Part shown: piece after piece, positions 6,856-14,207 of the stretch | How positions within the stretch are numbered: the stretch's first letter is position 1 | Layout: every line of letters starts with the position of its first letter | Source of the DNA: Regnicoccus frigidus | GTDB lineage: Bacteria; Cyanobacteriota; Cyanobacteriia; PCC-6307; Cyanobiaceae | Length of the DNA stretch: 38,996 bases | Assembly (NCBI GenBank): GCA_025194985.1 | Contig: JAOANE010000059.1 | Span: forward strand, 1 to 38,996 | Direction: 5' to 3' | The notes under the pieces: model-generated | Told to the model about the DNA's origin: nothing | Databases searched by the model: none | What the model saw: only the letters and a program-made list of their open reading frames with translations | Translations under genes and position numbers: made by a program

Positions 6856-7470
6856 TCACGGAGTGAGAAGGCTGTCGCGGCTGCTGCAACGCGCCAGGGG
6901 ATTCCAGCAATCCAGTTCCTGGTTGGAGCGTGTCAGCAAGGAAGGGGCCCATTCCTCGATCCCCAGCGCTTCTGAGAACACCGCCCCTTTGATGCTGCGA
7001 GCCTGGGCCAGATCGGCTCCGCGCAGGTCAGCCCCGCGGAAGTCGCAGCCTTCGAGCTCGGTGTCCCGGAAGCGGCAGCGTGCCATCAAGGCTCCGGCAA
7101 AACGAGCCCCCCGCAGGTCTCCGCCCACAAAGGAGATGTCTTCGAGAATGGCTCCGCGCAGATCGGCACCACTGAGATGCACGCCGAGCATCGAGCAACC
7201 GCGCAGATCCATCCCACGCAGGTCGGCGGTGCAGAGGTACTTCCCAGACAGGTTGGCACCGGGGCCGACGGCACCCGAGTGGCGATAGTCGAACCCTTCA
7301 GGCCAGCGTGTCGCCGAGTCGTAGCGGGCCTGGCTCAGGCGCGCCTGGTCCAGCCGGGCTCCGCGCAGGTCTGCGGCCCTCAGATCGGCACGGCAGAGGT
7401 TGGCACCGGTTAGGTCCTGATTGCGAAGGTTCGCTCCCTGCAGGACTGCGGCACGTAAGTTCTGGGTCAT
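6856..7470 (-). CDS. Pentapeptide-repeat protein
   Basis: A 204-residue protein with many A(D/N)LR-type pentapeptides, for example GANLRNQDLTGANLCRADLR near the N-terminus and GADLRGADLAQA near residue 160. These fold into a right-handed quadrilateral beta-helix. ATG 7470 (MTQNLRAAVLQGANL) is chosen; the frame is open upstream to 7518 but that part overlaps the upstream region of the divergent cpeS gene. Pentapeptide proteins occur repeatedly in phycobilisome gene regions of picocyanobacteria, but the function is unknown. It is read toward cpeBA. The last 45 residues lack repeats. Confidence 0.75.
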   Translation of the reverse strand: MTQNLRAAVLQGANLRNQDLTGANLCRADLRAADLRGARLDQARLSQARYDSATRWPEGFDYRHSGAVGPGANLSGKYLCTADLRGMDLRGCSMLGVHLSGADLRGAILEDISFVGGDLRGARFAGALMARCRFRDTELEGCDFRGADLRGADLAQARSIKGAVFSEALGIEEWAPSLLTRSNQELDCWNPLARCSSRDSLLTP

Positions 7471-7575
7471 GACAAAATCTGTTAGGCCTGCTGGAAACTG
7501 CTTCCGATCATGCAGCATGCAACAAGAGACGATTTGTCTGTGCCTGCATCAAGGTCGTTGACCTCTCCGCGCACG

Positions 7576-8187
7576 ATGGCGGAGTTCCTGGCGAAAAGCG
7601 CTGGAATGTGGCTGTCACATCGATCCGTGCACCATTTCGAAGAGAGCGATGATGAGTCTGGATGTTCTAATCTGGTCATTGTTCCATTCGGTGCTGATGA
7701 TCCTGCCGTGGAGCGGGTGTCTGAGCAATTCAACATTTCGGGCGGAGGCGCTGTAGGAGGCGCTCGATTTTATTGGCAGAGCAATACGATGAAGATGGAT
7801 ATCGTCAATGATAATGCTGCTGTATTGGTGGATATTCCTGACCCGAAAGATGTCACTCGAGGTGTGATGTATCGCGATATTGGTTATCTTGAAGGCTTGG
7901 CAGTCGCCAGTCGCTACGATATCAGTGAGGCTGGCGTGATGACCCTCCATACAGAATATGATCGCAACTCTGGGGTGGAGCGTTGTTGGTTTTTGAGTGA
8001 CGACACGCGAGTCCGCGTGGGATCGTCACAGGTGATGGGAGGAGTCAATCTTGTCAGTTACTCTACGGAAACTAGGTGCCATGAAATGCAAGACTTTCAC
8101 GCCCTCCGCCGGGACGCTGAATTGAGGCGTGAGGCACTCATGAATTTGGATTTGGATGCTGTTGATTTGGATGGAGCTCGCCGTTAA
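7576..8187 (+). CDS. cpeS: S-type phycobiliprotein bilin lyase (CpeS/CpeU family)
   Basis: A 203-residue member of the CpcS/CpeS lyase family, a lipocalin-like beta barrel. The start MAEFLAKSAGMWLSHRSVHH matches the family N-terminus, which favours ATG 7576 over an upstream in-frame ATG at 7510. Further family features are VLVDIPDP, RDIGYLEG and TLHTEYDR...ERCWFLSD. CpeS attaches phycoerythrobilin to Cys82 of CpeB; CpeU is a close relative and I cannot fully separate the two. The stop overlaps the pebA start (TAATG), so lyase and bilin synthesis are translationally coupled: pigment is made where its acceptor lyase is made. Confidence 0.82.
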   Translation: MAEFLAKSAGMWLSHRSVHHFEESDDESGCSNLVIVPFGADDPAVERVSEQFNISGGGAVGGARFYWQSNTMKMDIVNDNAAVLVDIPDPKDVTRGVMYRDIGYLEGLAVASRYDISEAGVMTLHTEYDRNSGVERCWFLSDDTRVRVGSSQVMGGVNLVSYSTETRCHEMQDFHALRRDAELRREALMNLDLDAVDLDGARR

Positions 8188-8909
8188 TGTTTGACCATTG
8201 TCATAGTAGCCTGATTGAGCAAATTAAGAGTCTAGGAGGTACGCAGCTTCCCTTGGATTCTGATTTGGCTGAGCAAAGTAATCCACGCAAAGGAGCAGTT
8301 ATTCGCAGTAGCCTTTGGCAGGCGCCAGGTATTCGCCGGTGGAGAGTGACGCAACTAGATGGCGGTGATGCTGTCCAAGTTCTCAATGCTGTGGCCTACC
8401 CTGAATTCGGTCGAGAGGAACCGATTCTTGGCATCGATCTTCTTGGTTTTGCCGTTCGAGATAAGTTGGTTGCTGTCATGGACTTCCAACCTTTGGAGCA
8501 GGGCAGCAGCTATGCCGAGCGGTATTTGTGTGGATTGAAAGCCATTCAGGCTCGCCATCCAAGCCTGGCTGCTGGTGAAGCGATGCGTGCGTACGATGCA
8601 GATCAATATTTTTCGCCGTTTCTTTTATTTGCGCGGGGGTCTATCACCGAGCTTGAGCCGCTGGTGGAGCAGTCTTTTCAGGAAATCATTCAGGCCTATG
8701 CGGCGATGCACTTAGAGGCAGTCAGCACACCTGAACAGAGTGATCGTGTCGAAACTCTGCAGCGTGCTTACGATCAGTACAGCGCGGAACGTGATCCTGC
8801 CCACGGTTTATTTACCAGTTATTTTGGGGAGGAATGGAGTAATCGTTTTATGCGAGCGTTCCTTTTTCCCCTTTCTTCTTTTGTGTCTACTCCTGTCAAA
8901 CACTTATGA
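8187..8909 (+). CDS. pebA: 15,16-dihydrobiliverdin:ferredoxin oxidoreductase
   Basis: A 240-residue ferredoxin-dependent bilin reductase. It reduces biliverdin IXalpha to 15,16-dihydrobiliverdin, the first step of phycoerythrobilin synthesis. PebA-like segments are LWQAPGIRRWRVTQLDGGD and QVLNAVAYPEFGREEPILG near the N-terminus, and DADQYFSPFLLFARG about residue 135. It overlaps cpeS by one base and pebB by four bases (ATGA), giving a cpeS-pebA-pebB operon. The base composition is lower in GC than the core genome to the right. The last residues after FLFPL are not conserved in the family. Confidence 0.93.
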   Translation: MFDHCHSSLIEQIKSLGGTQLPLDSDLAEQSNPRKGAVIRSSLWQAPGIRRWRVTQLDGGDAVQVLNAVAYPEFGREEPILGIDLLGFAVRDKLVAVMDFQPLEQGSSYAERYLCGLKAIQARHPSLAAGEAMRAYDADQYFSPFLLFARGSITELEPLVEQSFQEIIQAYAAMHLEAVSTPEQSDRVETLQRAYDQYSAERDPAHGLFTSYFGEEWSNRFMRAFLFPLSSFVSTPVKHL

Positions 8910-9643
8910 CCTGGCGCTGGGAACCTTTCTTCAACCATGCTGTGACTCAGATCACGGCAAAACTCGCGTTGGAGCCTTATCCGATTCCGGCAGGTATGGC
9001 GGAAAAGGTGGGTAGCACCGGGTCTCGTGCCAAGCCGATCGCTGTCACGACCACAAGCTGGGGAGTGCGAAATGACAAACTCCGTCAGGCGAGGGCTGCC
9101 TGTGTGGATGCAGAGCCGAATCCCCAGGTGCTGAATCTTGTGATCAGCCCGGAGCCCCGCTTTGATCTTCCCTTCTTTGGTGCTGACCTGGTGACGTTGC
9201 CGGGAGGTCACCTGATCGCTTTGGATCTTCAACCCGTCTTGAAACGAGATCGTCTCCATACGCAGGCTGTCTGGTCAAGATTGAGGCCGGTGTTTGACCA
9301 CTTCCGCGCACTGTTACCCGATGGAGGCCCTATTCCTGATGAGGCAGAACCATACTTCTCTCCCTGCTTTCTCTGGACCCGGTTGCCACTGACAGCAGAG
9401 AGTGAGACCTTGATTGAAGGGCCTTTGATGGCTGCATTTGTTGCCTATCTGGATCTCTATCTTGATCTCATTGCAGAGGCCAATCCAGTGGATGATTCAC
9501 GGATGCAGCAATTAAAAGAGGGGCAACTTAGATATCTCGACTACCGAGCTGAGAAAGATCCTGCCCGCGGTATGCTAACAAGATTTTATGGTGAAGAATG
9601 GACCGAGGCCTACATCCATGGATTTCTTTTTGACCACCGCTGA
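8906..9643 (+). CDS. pebB: Phycoerythrobilin:ferredoxin oxidoreductase
   Basis: A 245-residue ferredoxin-dependent bilin reductase that converts 15,16-dihydrobiliverdin to phycoerythrobilin. Diagnostic PebB stretches are WRWEPFFNHAV at the start, FDLPFFGADLVTLPGGHL near residues 87-105, EAEPYFSPCFLWTRLPL at about 150 and the C-terminal FYGEEWTEAYIHGFLF. It directly follows PebA with ATGA overlap, as is usual; PebA and PebB are thought to channel the intermediate. The gene is convergent with an uncharacterised gene that ends 24 bases away. Confidence 0.95.
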   Translation: MTWRWEPFFNHAVTQITAKLALEPYPIPAGMAEKVGSTGSRAKPIAVTTTSWGVRNDKLRQARAACVDAEPNPQVLNLVISPEPRFDLPFFGADLVTLPGGHLIALDLQPVLKRDRLHTQAVWSRLRPVFDHFRALLPDGGPIPDEAEPYFSPCFLWTRLPLTAESETLIEGPLMAAFVAYLDLYLDLIAEANPVDDSRMQQLKEGQLRYLDYRAEKDPARGMLTRFYGEEWTEAYIHGFLFDHR

Positions 9644-9666
9644 GTGAGGAGCGGTGCTTTAAGAAT

Positions 9667-10143
9667 TCAGCCATCGCTGCTCATTAAACTTGCAGCGAAT
9701 TCAGTGTTCATCAGTGGCACTGCAATGAGAAAATCATGACGATCTCGGTAAAATGACCACACCATCCCAAGGTCAAGACCTTCGCAATGGTCTGCCACAA
9801 GCCATGCATCGCGAGAATCGACACCAATCCCCATCATCAATGCATAGAGTTCATCGGGATTATGGGCGCCAGTCACCTTCAACGCCGAGCCAACGACGTA
9901 GGTGAGGATGCACGGCTTTTCGTTTTCCTGTTGATCTGAAGCGAAGACAATATTGTTATCTGTGGTTAAGTGAAGACCTGCCACTGCTGACTGCCAAGTC
10001 GATTGGATATCGGCCTCAAGACTGACAATTAGCTTGCCCCCCCCGGCGTTGATTTCCAATCTTTTGCCCCAGTTCTGAACCAGCAGTGCTTGGAGCCGCG
10101 TTTGCTGCTCAAAGGCGGAGCGATGGTTCAGGGGATTTGCCAT
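9667..10143 (-). CDS. Uncharacterised protein next to pebB
   Basis: A 158-residue soluble protein from ATG 10143 (MANPLNHRSAFEQQ); an in-frame ATG at 10179 is possible. It has alternating hydrophobic stretches that suggest an alpha/beta fold (KLIVSLEADI, ILTYVVGSALKV, DFLIAVPLM). No motif I can name. It is divergent from the coiled-coil gene at 10255 with about 110 bases between, and convergent with pebB. Position inside the pigment island suggests a rod-related function, but the sequence itself gives none. Confidence 0.6.
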   Translation of the reverse strand: MANPLNHRSAFEQQTRLQALLVQNWGKRLEINAGGGKLIVSLEADIQSTWQSAVAGLHLTTDNNIVFASDQQENEKPCILTYVVGSALKVTGAHNPDELYALMMGIGVDSRDAWLVADHCEGLDLGMVWSFYRDRHDFLIAVPLMNTEFAASLMSSDG

Positions 10144-10254
10144 GGGTTGATCAGATCTACCAGTCTTGTAGATGGACAATAAACTCTAAGTGGCCAAGGC
10201 TGGACTTGCCACGAATTAGCGGTAAAGTCGATTCGTGTATCCGCGATCTTTCCC

Positions 10255-10674
10255 GTGGACCGATCTCATCAGAGGTTAGCAGAGCAGGTTGAGGCTTTAT
10301 CGCAGATATGTGAAACCTTGGTCATACGCCTTTTGGAGGCAGAAGAGCAGCTTGAACTCTTATCTGCCTTAATGAATGAGGGCACTATAACCGGATTGAA
10401 GGATGGTTTGAGCTGTCAGGCGAGTGATCAAGCCTTAAGTGAAGCAGCTGCCACGATCCAGAGACTTGGGCTCTATTTAGATGCCAAAACCTCAGCGGTG
10501 GGTCAACCCCTGGAGTCCTTCGCACAACCGAATCATTCTGACCCTCAGCGAATTCAAGCCAGCCATGCAGAACCTTTGCTGGATGACTCTGATTTTATCG
10601 ATGACGTTAATCAAGAATTAAATGCCAACTACGAGGAAAGCCTTGATGATCGTCAAGACTTTCTCGCGGCGTAG
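10255..10674 (+). CDS. Uncharacterised coiled-coil protein with acidic tail
   Basis: A 139-residue protein with a GTG start at 10255. Residues 5-42 are a strong heptad-like helix (LAEQVEALSQICETLVIRLL and onward), and residues about 105-139 are highly acidic (DDSDFIDDVNQEL, DDRQDFLAA). There is no membrane segment. I do not recognise the family. The form, one coiled coil plus an acidic tail, suggests an adaptor or assembly factor, which is inference. It is convergent with cpcL, ending 73 bases from the cpcL stop. Confidence 0.55.
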   Translation: MDRSHQRLAEQVEALSQICETLVIRLLEAEEQLELLSALMNEGTITGLKDGLSCQASDQALSEAAATIQRLGLYLDAKTSAVGQPLESFAQPNHSDPQRIQASHAEPLLDDSDFIDDVNQELNANYEESLDDRQDFLAA

Positions 10675-10747
10675 CAGGCCTGCAAAGTTATAGAGTTTAT
10701 CGGCTTTAACCTGTCCCATCAATTCTGGCATTACAGGCACCTACAGC

Positions 10748-11470
10748 CTATTTCCAGCCCGTGCTCAACATGGCCCCGGCAGTGGCTAGTAGAATTCCAA
10801 TAATGGCTACGCCGCCGAAGGCCGCCAAGCCCAGCCAGATCTGCAAAATAACTTTTGGGGGCTGGCCATTCACCCATCCAGGCAAATTCAGACCAGCTTG
10901 GCCGTTCCCTGAGGGGGCTCGTTGCTGGCTGACCTCACGCCAGTAGGCGTCATAACGAGGTGCTTTCTGGTTGAAAGGCAATTCGCCTTGTTGACGGCCC
11001 GGTAGAGATCTGGAGCGTTGATGGGGGATCTGGTCATAACCGAAAGCGTCAAGATACTCTGGCGAATCAAGCAGAGTATCGATGAATCCCGCAAATCCCT
11101 TTGTTGCAATAACAATCGACCACGCCATTTCTTCGTCGGCTCCGAAGGTGTCGCGCCCTAAGACTCTCCCGACGACTTGCTCTACGACGCGGTAATTACT
11201 GTTACATTGATAGAAGCCATCTTGAAATTTCTTGGACAAAAGCAAGCCTCGCACGAAGTCACGAGCTTGAATTTGTTCGTTGGTGAATTGCGACTCCAGC
11301 ATCGCTTCGCGGTCATAGGCGAAAGCATGAAAGAATATCTGACGGTAGGCGCTTTCTATTTGTTCTGTACGGCTTGTTTTTTGGCGTATGGACTCATCGT
11401 TCCCAACCGAAAAAGATGCAACGCGTGCGTTCTGGGTTGTGCGCGCGTAAGGGAGAAGCGTCAGTGCCAT
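10748..11470 (-). CDS. cpcL: CpcL-type rod linker with C-terminal membrane segment
   Basis: A 240-residue CpcG-family linker. The start MALTLLPYARTTQNARV is the typical CpcG/CpcL N-terminus, fixing ATG 11470. The linker domain spans about residues 37-180 (QIESAYRQIFFHAFAYDRE, FTNEQIQARDFVRGLLLSKKF, DSPEYLDAFGYDQIP). The C-terminus lacks the usual CpcG core-binding region and instead has a hydrophobic helix at about 208-233. That is the hallmark of CpcL (formerly CpcG2), which in studied cyanobacteria anchors core-less rods to the membrane, mainly serving photosystem I. It lies downstream of cpeT on the same strand with a 99-bp gap, here embedded in a phycoerythrin gene island. Confidence 0.85.
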   Translation of the reverse strand: MALTLLPYARTTQNARVASFSVGNDESIRQKTSRTEQIESAYRQIFFHAFAYDREAMLESQFTNEQIQARDFVRGLLLSKKFQDGFYQCNSNYRVVEQVVGRVLGRDTFGADEEMAWSIVIATKGFAGFIDTLLDSPEYLDAFGYDQIPHQRSRSLPGRQQGELPFNQKAPRYDAYWREVSQQRAPSGNGQAGLNLPGWVNGQPPKVILQIWLGLAAFGGVAIIGILLATAGAMLSTGWK

Positions 11471-11569
11471 ACGTGTCAATGTTCTTTTCAAGATACTAAG
11501 CAATAGTGCTAATATTTATACCAAGATAGGTGAAATCATTACATAGCTTCACTGGCCTCCTGGGCGTCC

Positions 11570-12163
11570 TCACTTGGCAAGCCAGTCCATCGGTAGCTCA
11601 TCGCTGTGGTCGGCCAGGCGTTCAAATACGAAGGGTCCTGCCAGTGATCCCCACAGTTGCTCGTGACTCTGGGGATCGTGGCCGCGGTCGACGGTTTGCA
11701 TGGTTTGACTATCCAGTTGGAAGTTGCTCACCAGATAGGCCGGCACTCCTTGGCGTTTGACGATGCAACGGCAGCCAGGTTCCACTTCTCCGAAGAACCC
11801 TTCGCCCTGCTCCTGCACGTAGTAGGTACAACCTTCCAGGCTTTCGAGATCATCCATTGTGATTTCAGCCCTCCTGCTGGGATCCTCTACGGCACCCCAG
11901 AAGCGTTTGGAGTCTCGAAGGGTGTGGTTGACGATCACAAGTCCGCGGTGATCTTCCTTCACTGTGAGGACACGAATTCGATAGGGTTGCAATGGAGTGA
12001 CGGCATAAGCCTGCTCCAGTAGCAGTGAGCCTGGCATCAACTGGGGCAAGGGCCGGAATCGAACCAGGATGTGGCCATAGAGAGGAGGATTCTCGAAGGC
12101 CTGGCGTTGATTGCTGAAACTCGCAGCGAGTTGGATCAGTAATCGGGAGGATGGGGTCATCAT
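11570..12163 (-). CDS. cpeT: T-type phycobiliprotein bilin lyase CpeT
   Basis: A 197-residue CpcT/CpeT lyase. The family signature is FSNQRQAFENPPLYGHILVR followed by RPLP near residues 16-40, and LLLEQAYAVTPLQPYRIRVL after it. CpeT attaches phycoerythrobilin to Cys165 of CpeB, which is present in the CpeB here. ATG 12163 is immediately followed by a second ATG at 12160. The ATG overlaps the stop of a low-complexity frame upstream, which may be translationally coupled. The gene leads into cpcL. Confidence 0.88.
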   Translation of the reverse strand: MMTPSSRLLIQLAASFSNQRQAFENPPLYGHILVRFRPLPQLMPGSLLLEQAYAVTPLQPYRIRVLTVKEDHRGLVIVNHTLRDSKRFWGAVEDPSRRAEITMDDLESLEGCTYYVQEQGEGFFGEVEPGCRCIVKRQGVPAYLVSNFQLDSQTMQTVDRGHDPQSHEQLWGSLAGPFVFERLADHSDELPMDWLAK

Positions 12164-12459
12164 TCCGTCACCCTATTCGTTTGGCTTTGGCTCTTCTGGT
12201 TCGTCCTTTCCTGGCTGCAGAAGGACCTGTTGCAAGGTTCTAAAGGCTCCATGAGCTCTGCCTTAACTGGCGACTGACTGGCAACGGACTTGAAACTGCT
12301 GGATTCAGGCAAGGCCGCGTTGATCAACGTTCCATCGGCATCGGCATCGGCAGCTGGCTGAGCTTGAGTTGTGCCATGCCATGCTGTGCCGAGCCTGTGC
12401 CGAGCCTGTGCCGAGCCTGTGCCGAGCTGGCCGCTTGGCGCTGGTGCGTGCTTCCTCAC
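12160..12459 (-). CDS. Doubtful low-complexity protein between two island genes
   Basis: A 99-residue open frame starting GTG at 12459 and ending within the cpeT start. It links to both neighbours by minimal overlaps: its GTG overlaps the TGA of the upstream gene, and its TGA overlaps the ATG of cpeT. The product is Ala/Gln/Ser-rich, and much of the N-terminal half is encoded by simple tandem repeats. It could be a fast-evolving coupled gene or just an open spacer. No domain is visible. Confidence 0.25.
   Translation of the reverse strand: MRKHAPAPSGQLGTGSAQARHRLGTAWHGTTQAQPAADADADGTLINAALPESSSFKSVASQSPVKAELMEPLEPCNRSFCSQERTNQKSQSQTNRVTE
12333..12350. repeat. Hexanucleotide microsatellite
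   Basis: Three tandem copies of CATCGG. It lies in the spacer before cpeT, 35 bases from the 11-bp repeat. Encodes Asp-Ala repeats on the minus strand if translated. Confidence 0.85.
12385..12428. repeat. 11-bp tandem repeat, four units
   Basis: The unit TGTGCCGAGCC is repeated at 12385, 12396 and 12407, with a fourth unit at 12418 differing only in its last base. The unit is not a multiple of three, so copy-number change would shift any reading frame across it. Simple repeats like this are rare in compact picocyanobacterial genomes. Confidence 0.95.
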
Positions 12460-12692
12460 CGTTCCCGCAGGCGCAAGCGGAACAGGGCGACCTGCATGAC
12501 CAACTCGGGCTTGCTGATGGCGAATGGATGGTCACTGAGTTCAGCGATGGCTTGCTGCAGCGTTAACTCACGGTTGGCTGGCTCGCCTGTGGTTGCTGGG
12601 TTGAGCTTCTCCCAGACAGCGTCAAAGGCCACTCCGTAGCTGTCGGCATTGGTGAACTGCCGATCAAGTGGCTGCTCGGGAGGGATGGGCAT
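12456..12692 (-). CDS. Small uncharacterised protein at the island border
   Basis: A 78-residue soluble protein from ATG 12692 (MPIPPEQPLDRQFTNADSYG); the frame is open further upstream into the tRNA region without meaning. It is helical and charged toward the end (ELTLQQAIAELSDHPFAI, then a basic RLRLRER tail). I do not recognise it. It is read in the same direction as cpeT and may share its transcript. It is the last gene of the pigment island before tRNA-Phe. The stretch between it and the tRNA (12693-12854) shows nothing else. Confidence 0.6.
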   Translation of the reverse strand: MPIPPEQPLDRQFTNADSYGVAFDAVWEKLNPATTGEPANRELTLQQAIAELSDHPFAISKPELVMQVALFRLRLRER

Positions 12693-12854
12693 GGAGAAAC
12701 CTGGGAGGGAGGTTGGGCGACTCAGGAATGGGGCGTGGGCCGCATGGGTCAGCCGACTGCTGTGAGTGGGCCCTTTCATGGCCGGCATCTCAGCGAGCTG
12801 ACGGGAACGGAGCGGAGCAGCGCGGACGCTGGATGGGATGGTCTGATCAATGAA

Positions 12855-12927
12855 TGCCAGGACCCAGATTTGAACTGGGGACACGGCGATTTTCAGTCGC
12901 CTGCTCTACCAACTGAGCTATCCCGGC
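12855..12927 (-). tRNA. trnF: tRNA-Phe (anticodon GAA)
   Basis: The minus strand folds as a full 73-base cloverleaf: acceptor GCCGGGA paired with TCCTGGC (one wobble pair), D-arm AGCTCAGTTGGTAGAGC, anticodon stem-loop with CTGAAAATC (anticodon GAA) and a T-arm with GTTCAAATC. Discriminator base A, no encoded CCA. Its 5' part overlaps the comF reading frame by 35 bases. It marks the boundary between the phycobilisome island and the core genes. Confidence 0.97.
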
Positions 12928-13741
12928 TTGCTACTGAGGTAGCAGATGTGGATCTTAGATCACGGCCTGGAGCTGGGGTGCGGGCCAAGCAGAGCAGGCC
13001 AGCCACGCGAAATCCTGCGTCTTGCAGAGCCACTGCGGCGGCGTTGGCCGTCGCTCCGGTGGTGAGGATGTCATCGACAATCAAGATCGGCTGCCGGCGC
13101 CAGCCAGGCGGCTTGCCCATGGCACTGGCCTGGCAGCGGAAGGCCTCCGCCTGGTTGAGCGCGCGCATGGCCCGGTTCAGGTGGTGCTGGCCCAAGGTGG
13201 GCCGGCGCCGTTGCAGCGGCTGGATTTCAGGTAGCCCAAGCCCTTGGCAGATCAGTTGGGGTAAGGGATTGCACCCCCGCTGCTTCCAGCTGGGAATCGC
13301 CACGATCCGGCCGTTGCCCTGGAGTTCGGCAGGCAGGGTCTGGCGCAGACTTCCGGCCAGGCTGCGCAGCATTTGTGGCTGGGGGTTGGTTCGCTGGCGG
13401 AGCAGCAGCTGGCGCAGGGCCCCTTCGTAGAGCCCAAGGCTCCACCACGGCAGCGGCCATTGCCCCTGGAGTCCGCCGGCGGGTAGGGCGAGGCGGCTCT
13501 GGCAGGGCTCGCAGAGTGCGGCCTCGCTGCCGGAGCGGATGGCCTGGCGGCAGATTGCGCAACAGGGCTGGCAGACAAGCTCCAGGCTTCCGCGCAGAAC
13601 GGCGTGAATCCAAGACAAGGCTTCGCCCCCAGGCTGGGTTGCCTGCTCAGGGTTCCCACCTTGAGCGCTCACGGTTGCGGCCTCTTTGCAGAGCGAAGCG
13701 ACCAGAACAGCGGGCTGTACGCAAAAGGCAATCCGGTTCAC
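12893..13741 (-). CDS. comF: ComF-family phosphoribosyltransferase-like protein
   Basis: Up to 282 residues. An N-terminal zinc-finger-like region has CxxC pairs (CCAICRQ near residue 60 and CEPCQ near 78), and the C-terminal phosphoribosyltransferase domain carries the PRPP-binding motif ILIVDDILTTGAT near residue 218. ComF proteins act in DNA uptake during natural transformation; dprA, another competence gene, is also in this window. ATG 13741 is the only ATG before the zinc finger; a GTG 23 codons later is an alternative. The last codons (RDSSVGRAGD) are translated from the tRNA-Phe gene, so the stop lies inside the tRNA by 35 bases. Confidence 0.85.
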   Translation of the reverse strand: MNRIAFCVQPAVLVASLCKEAATVSAQGGNPEQATQPGGEALSWIHAVLRGSLELVCQPCCAICRQAIRSGSEAALCEPCQSRLALPAGGLQGQWPLPWWSLGLYEGALRQLLLRQRTNPQPQMLRSLAGSLRQTLPAELQGNGRIVAIPSWKQRGCNPLPQLICQGLGLPEIQPLQRRRPTLGQHHLNRAMRALNQAEAFRCQASAMGKPPGWRRQPILIVDDILTTGATANAAAVALQDAGFRVAGLLCLARTPAPGRDLRSTSATSVASRDSSVGRAGD

Positions 13742-13773
13742 AGCTCCTGGGCCTACTCAGCCCTTGGGCCTGC

Positions 13774-14043
13774 TCAGCCTTTGGGCATGGAACGCAGCAT
13801 GGCCACCAGGGTGCGATGGGCATCCTCGCTGTCGGTGAGGGTGTGATCAAACGGGACGGCCACGGTGCTGCCGTCCACCTCCAGTTCCATGGCCTCGGGG
13901 AGCACCTGCAGCATCCGGGCCGACTGGGGGGCTTCAACGCCGCCGTAATGGCGGGCGTAGGAGAGCACCGCTTCGGCATGGTCGTTGTTCATGTGCAGGC
14001 AGATCCTTGCGCTGACATCGGGAGTGAGTGGATCGGCGGGCAT
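13774..14043 (-). CDS. DUF2470 domain protein
   Basis: An 89-residue protein that is essentially one DUF2470 domain, the fold found as the C-terminal part of HugZ-like heme-utilisation proteins and in some chloroplast proteins. Seen directly: PLTPDVSARICLHMNNDHAEAVLSYARHYGG split over residues 5-35 and a C-terminal helix. ATG 14043 gives the domain with a short leader; the frame is open upstream across the next gene without similarity. It may bind heme or a related tetrapyrrole, which is a family inference. It sits in a compact minus-strand run upstream of comF. Confidence 0.75.
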   Translation of the reverse strand: MPADPLTPDVSARICLHMNNDHAEAVLSYARHYGGVEAPQSARMLQVLPEAMELEVDGSTVAVPFDHTLTDSEDAHRTLVAMLRSMPKG

Positions 14044-14087
14044 TGGCTTCCAGGTGACAGGGACGCCGATTCTGGCCCGCCCGGCTT

Positions 14088-14207
14088 TCAGCCGGCTCCG
14101 AAGCGCTGCCAGAGCAACAGGGCCAGGCGCGTACTGCTGAAGGCCACAAATCCGGCCAGCACAACGAACAGGGCCATCGACACCACGGATTTGATGCGTT
14201 CGTTCAT
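14088..14207 (-). CDS. 39-residue single-span membrane protein
   Basis: ATG 14207 overlaps the stop of the upstream kinase gene (ATGA), which supports translation. The protein is MNERIKSVVS, then a hydrophobic helix of about 20 residues (residues 9-32), then a short basic tail ending RFGAG. It resembles in size the small thylakoid subunits but matches none I know (not PsbX, PsbY, PetN, Ycf12). Function unknown. Confidence 0.6.
   Translation of the reverse strand: MNERIKSVVSMALFVVLAGFVAFSSTRLALLLWQRFGAG

Noticed and set aside
1..12700. Class II phycoerythrin (mpeBA) or the regulator CpeR
   Set aside because: No frame in the island resembles them; the only beta chains are CpeB by length and cysteine pattern.
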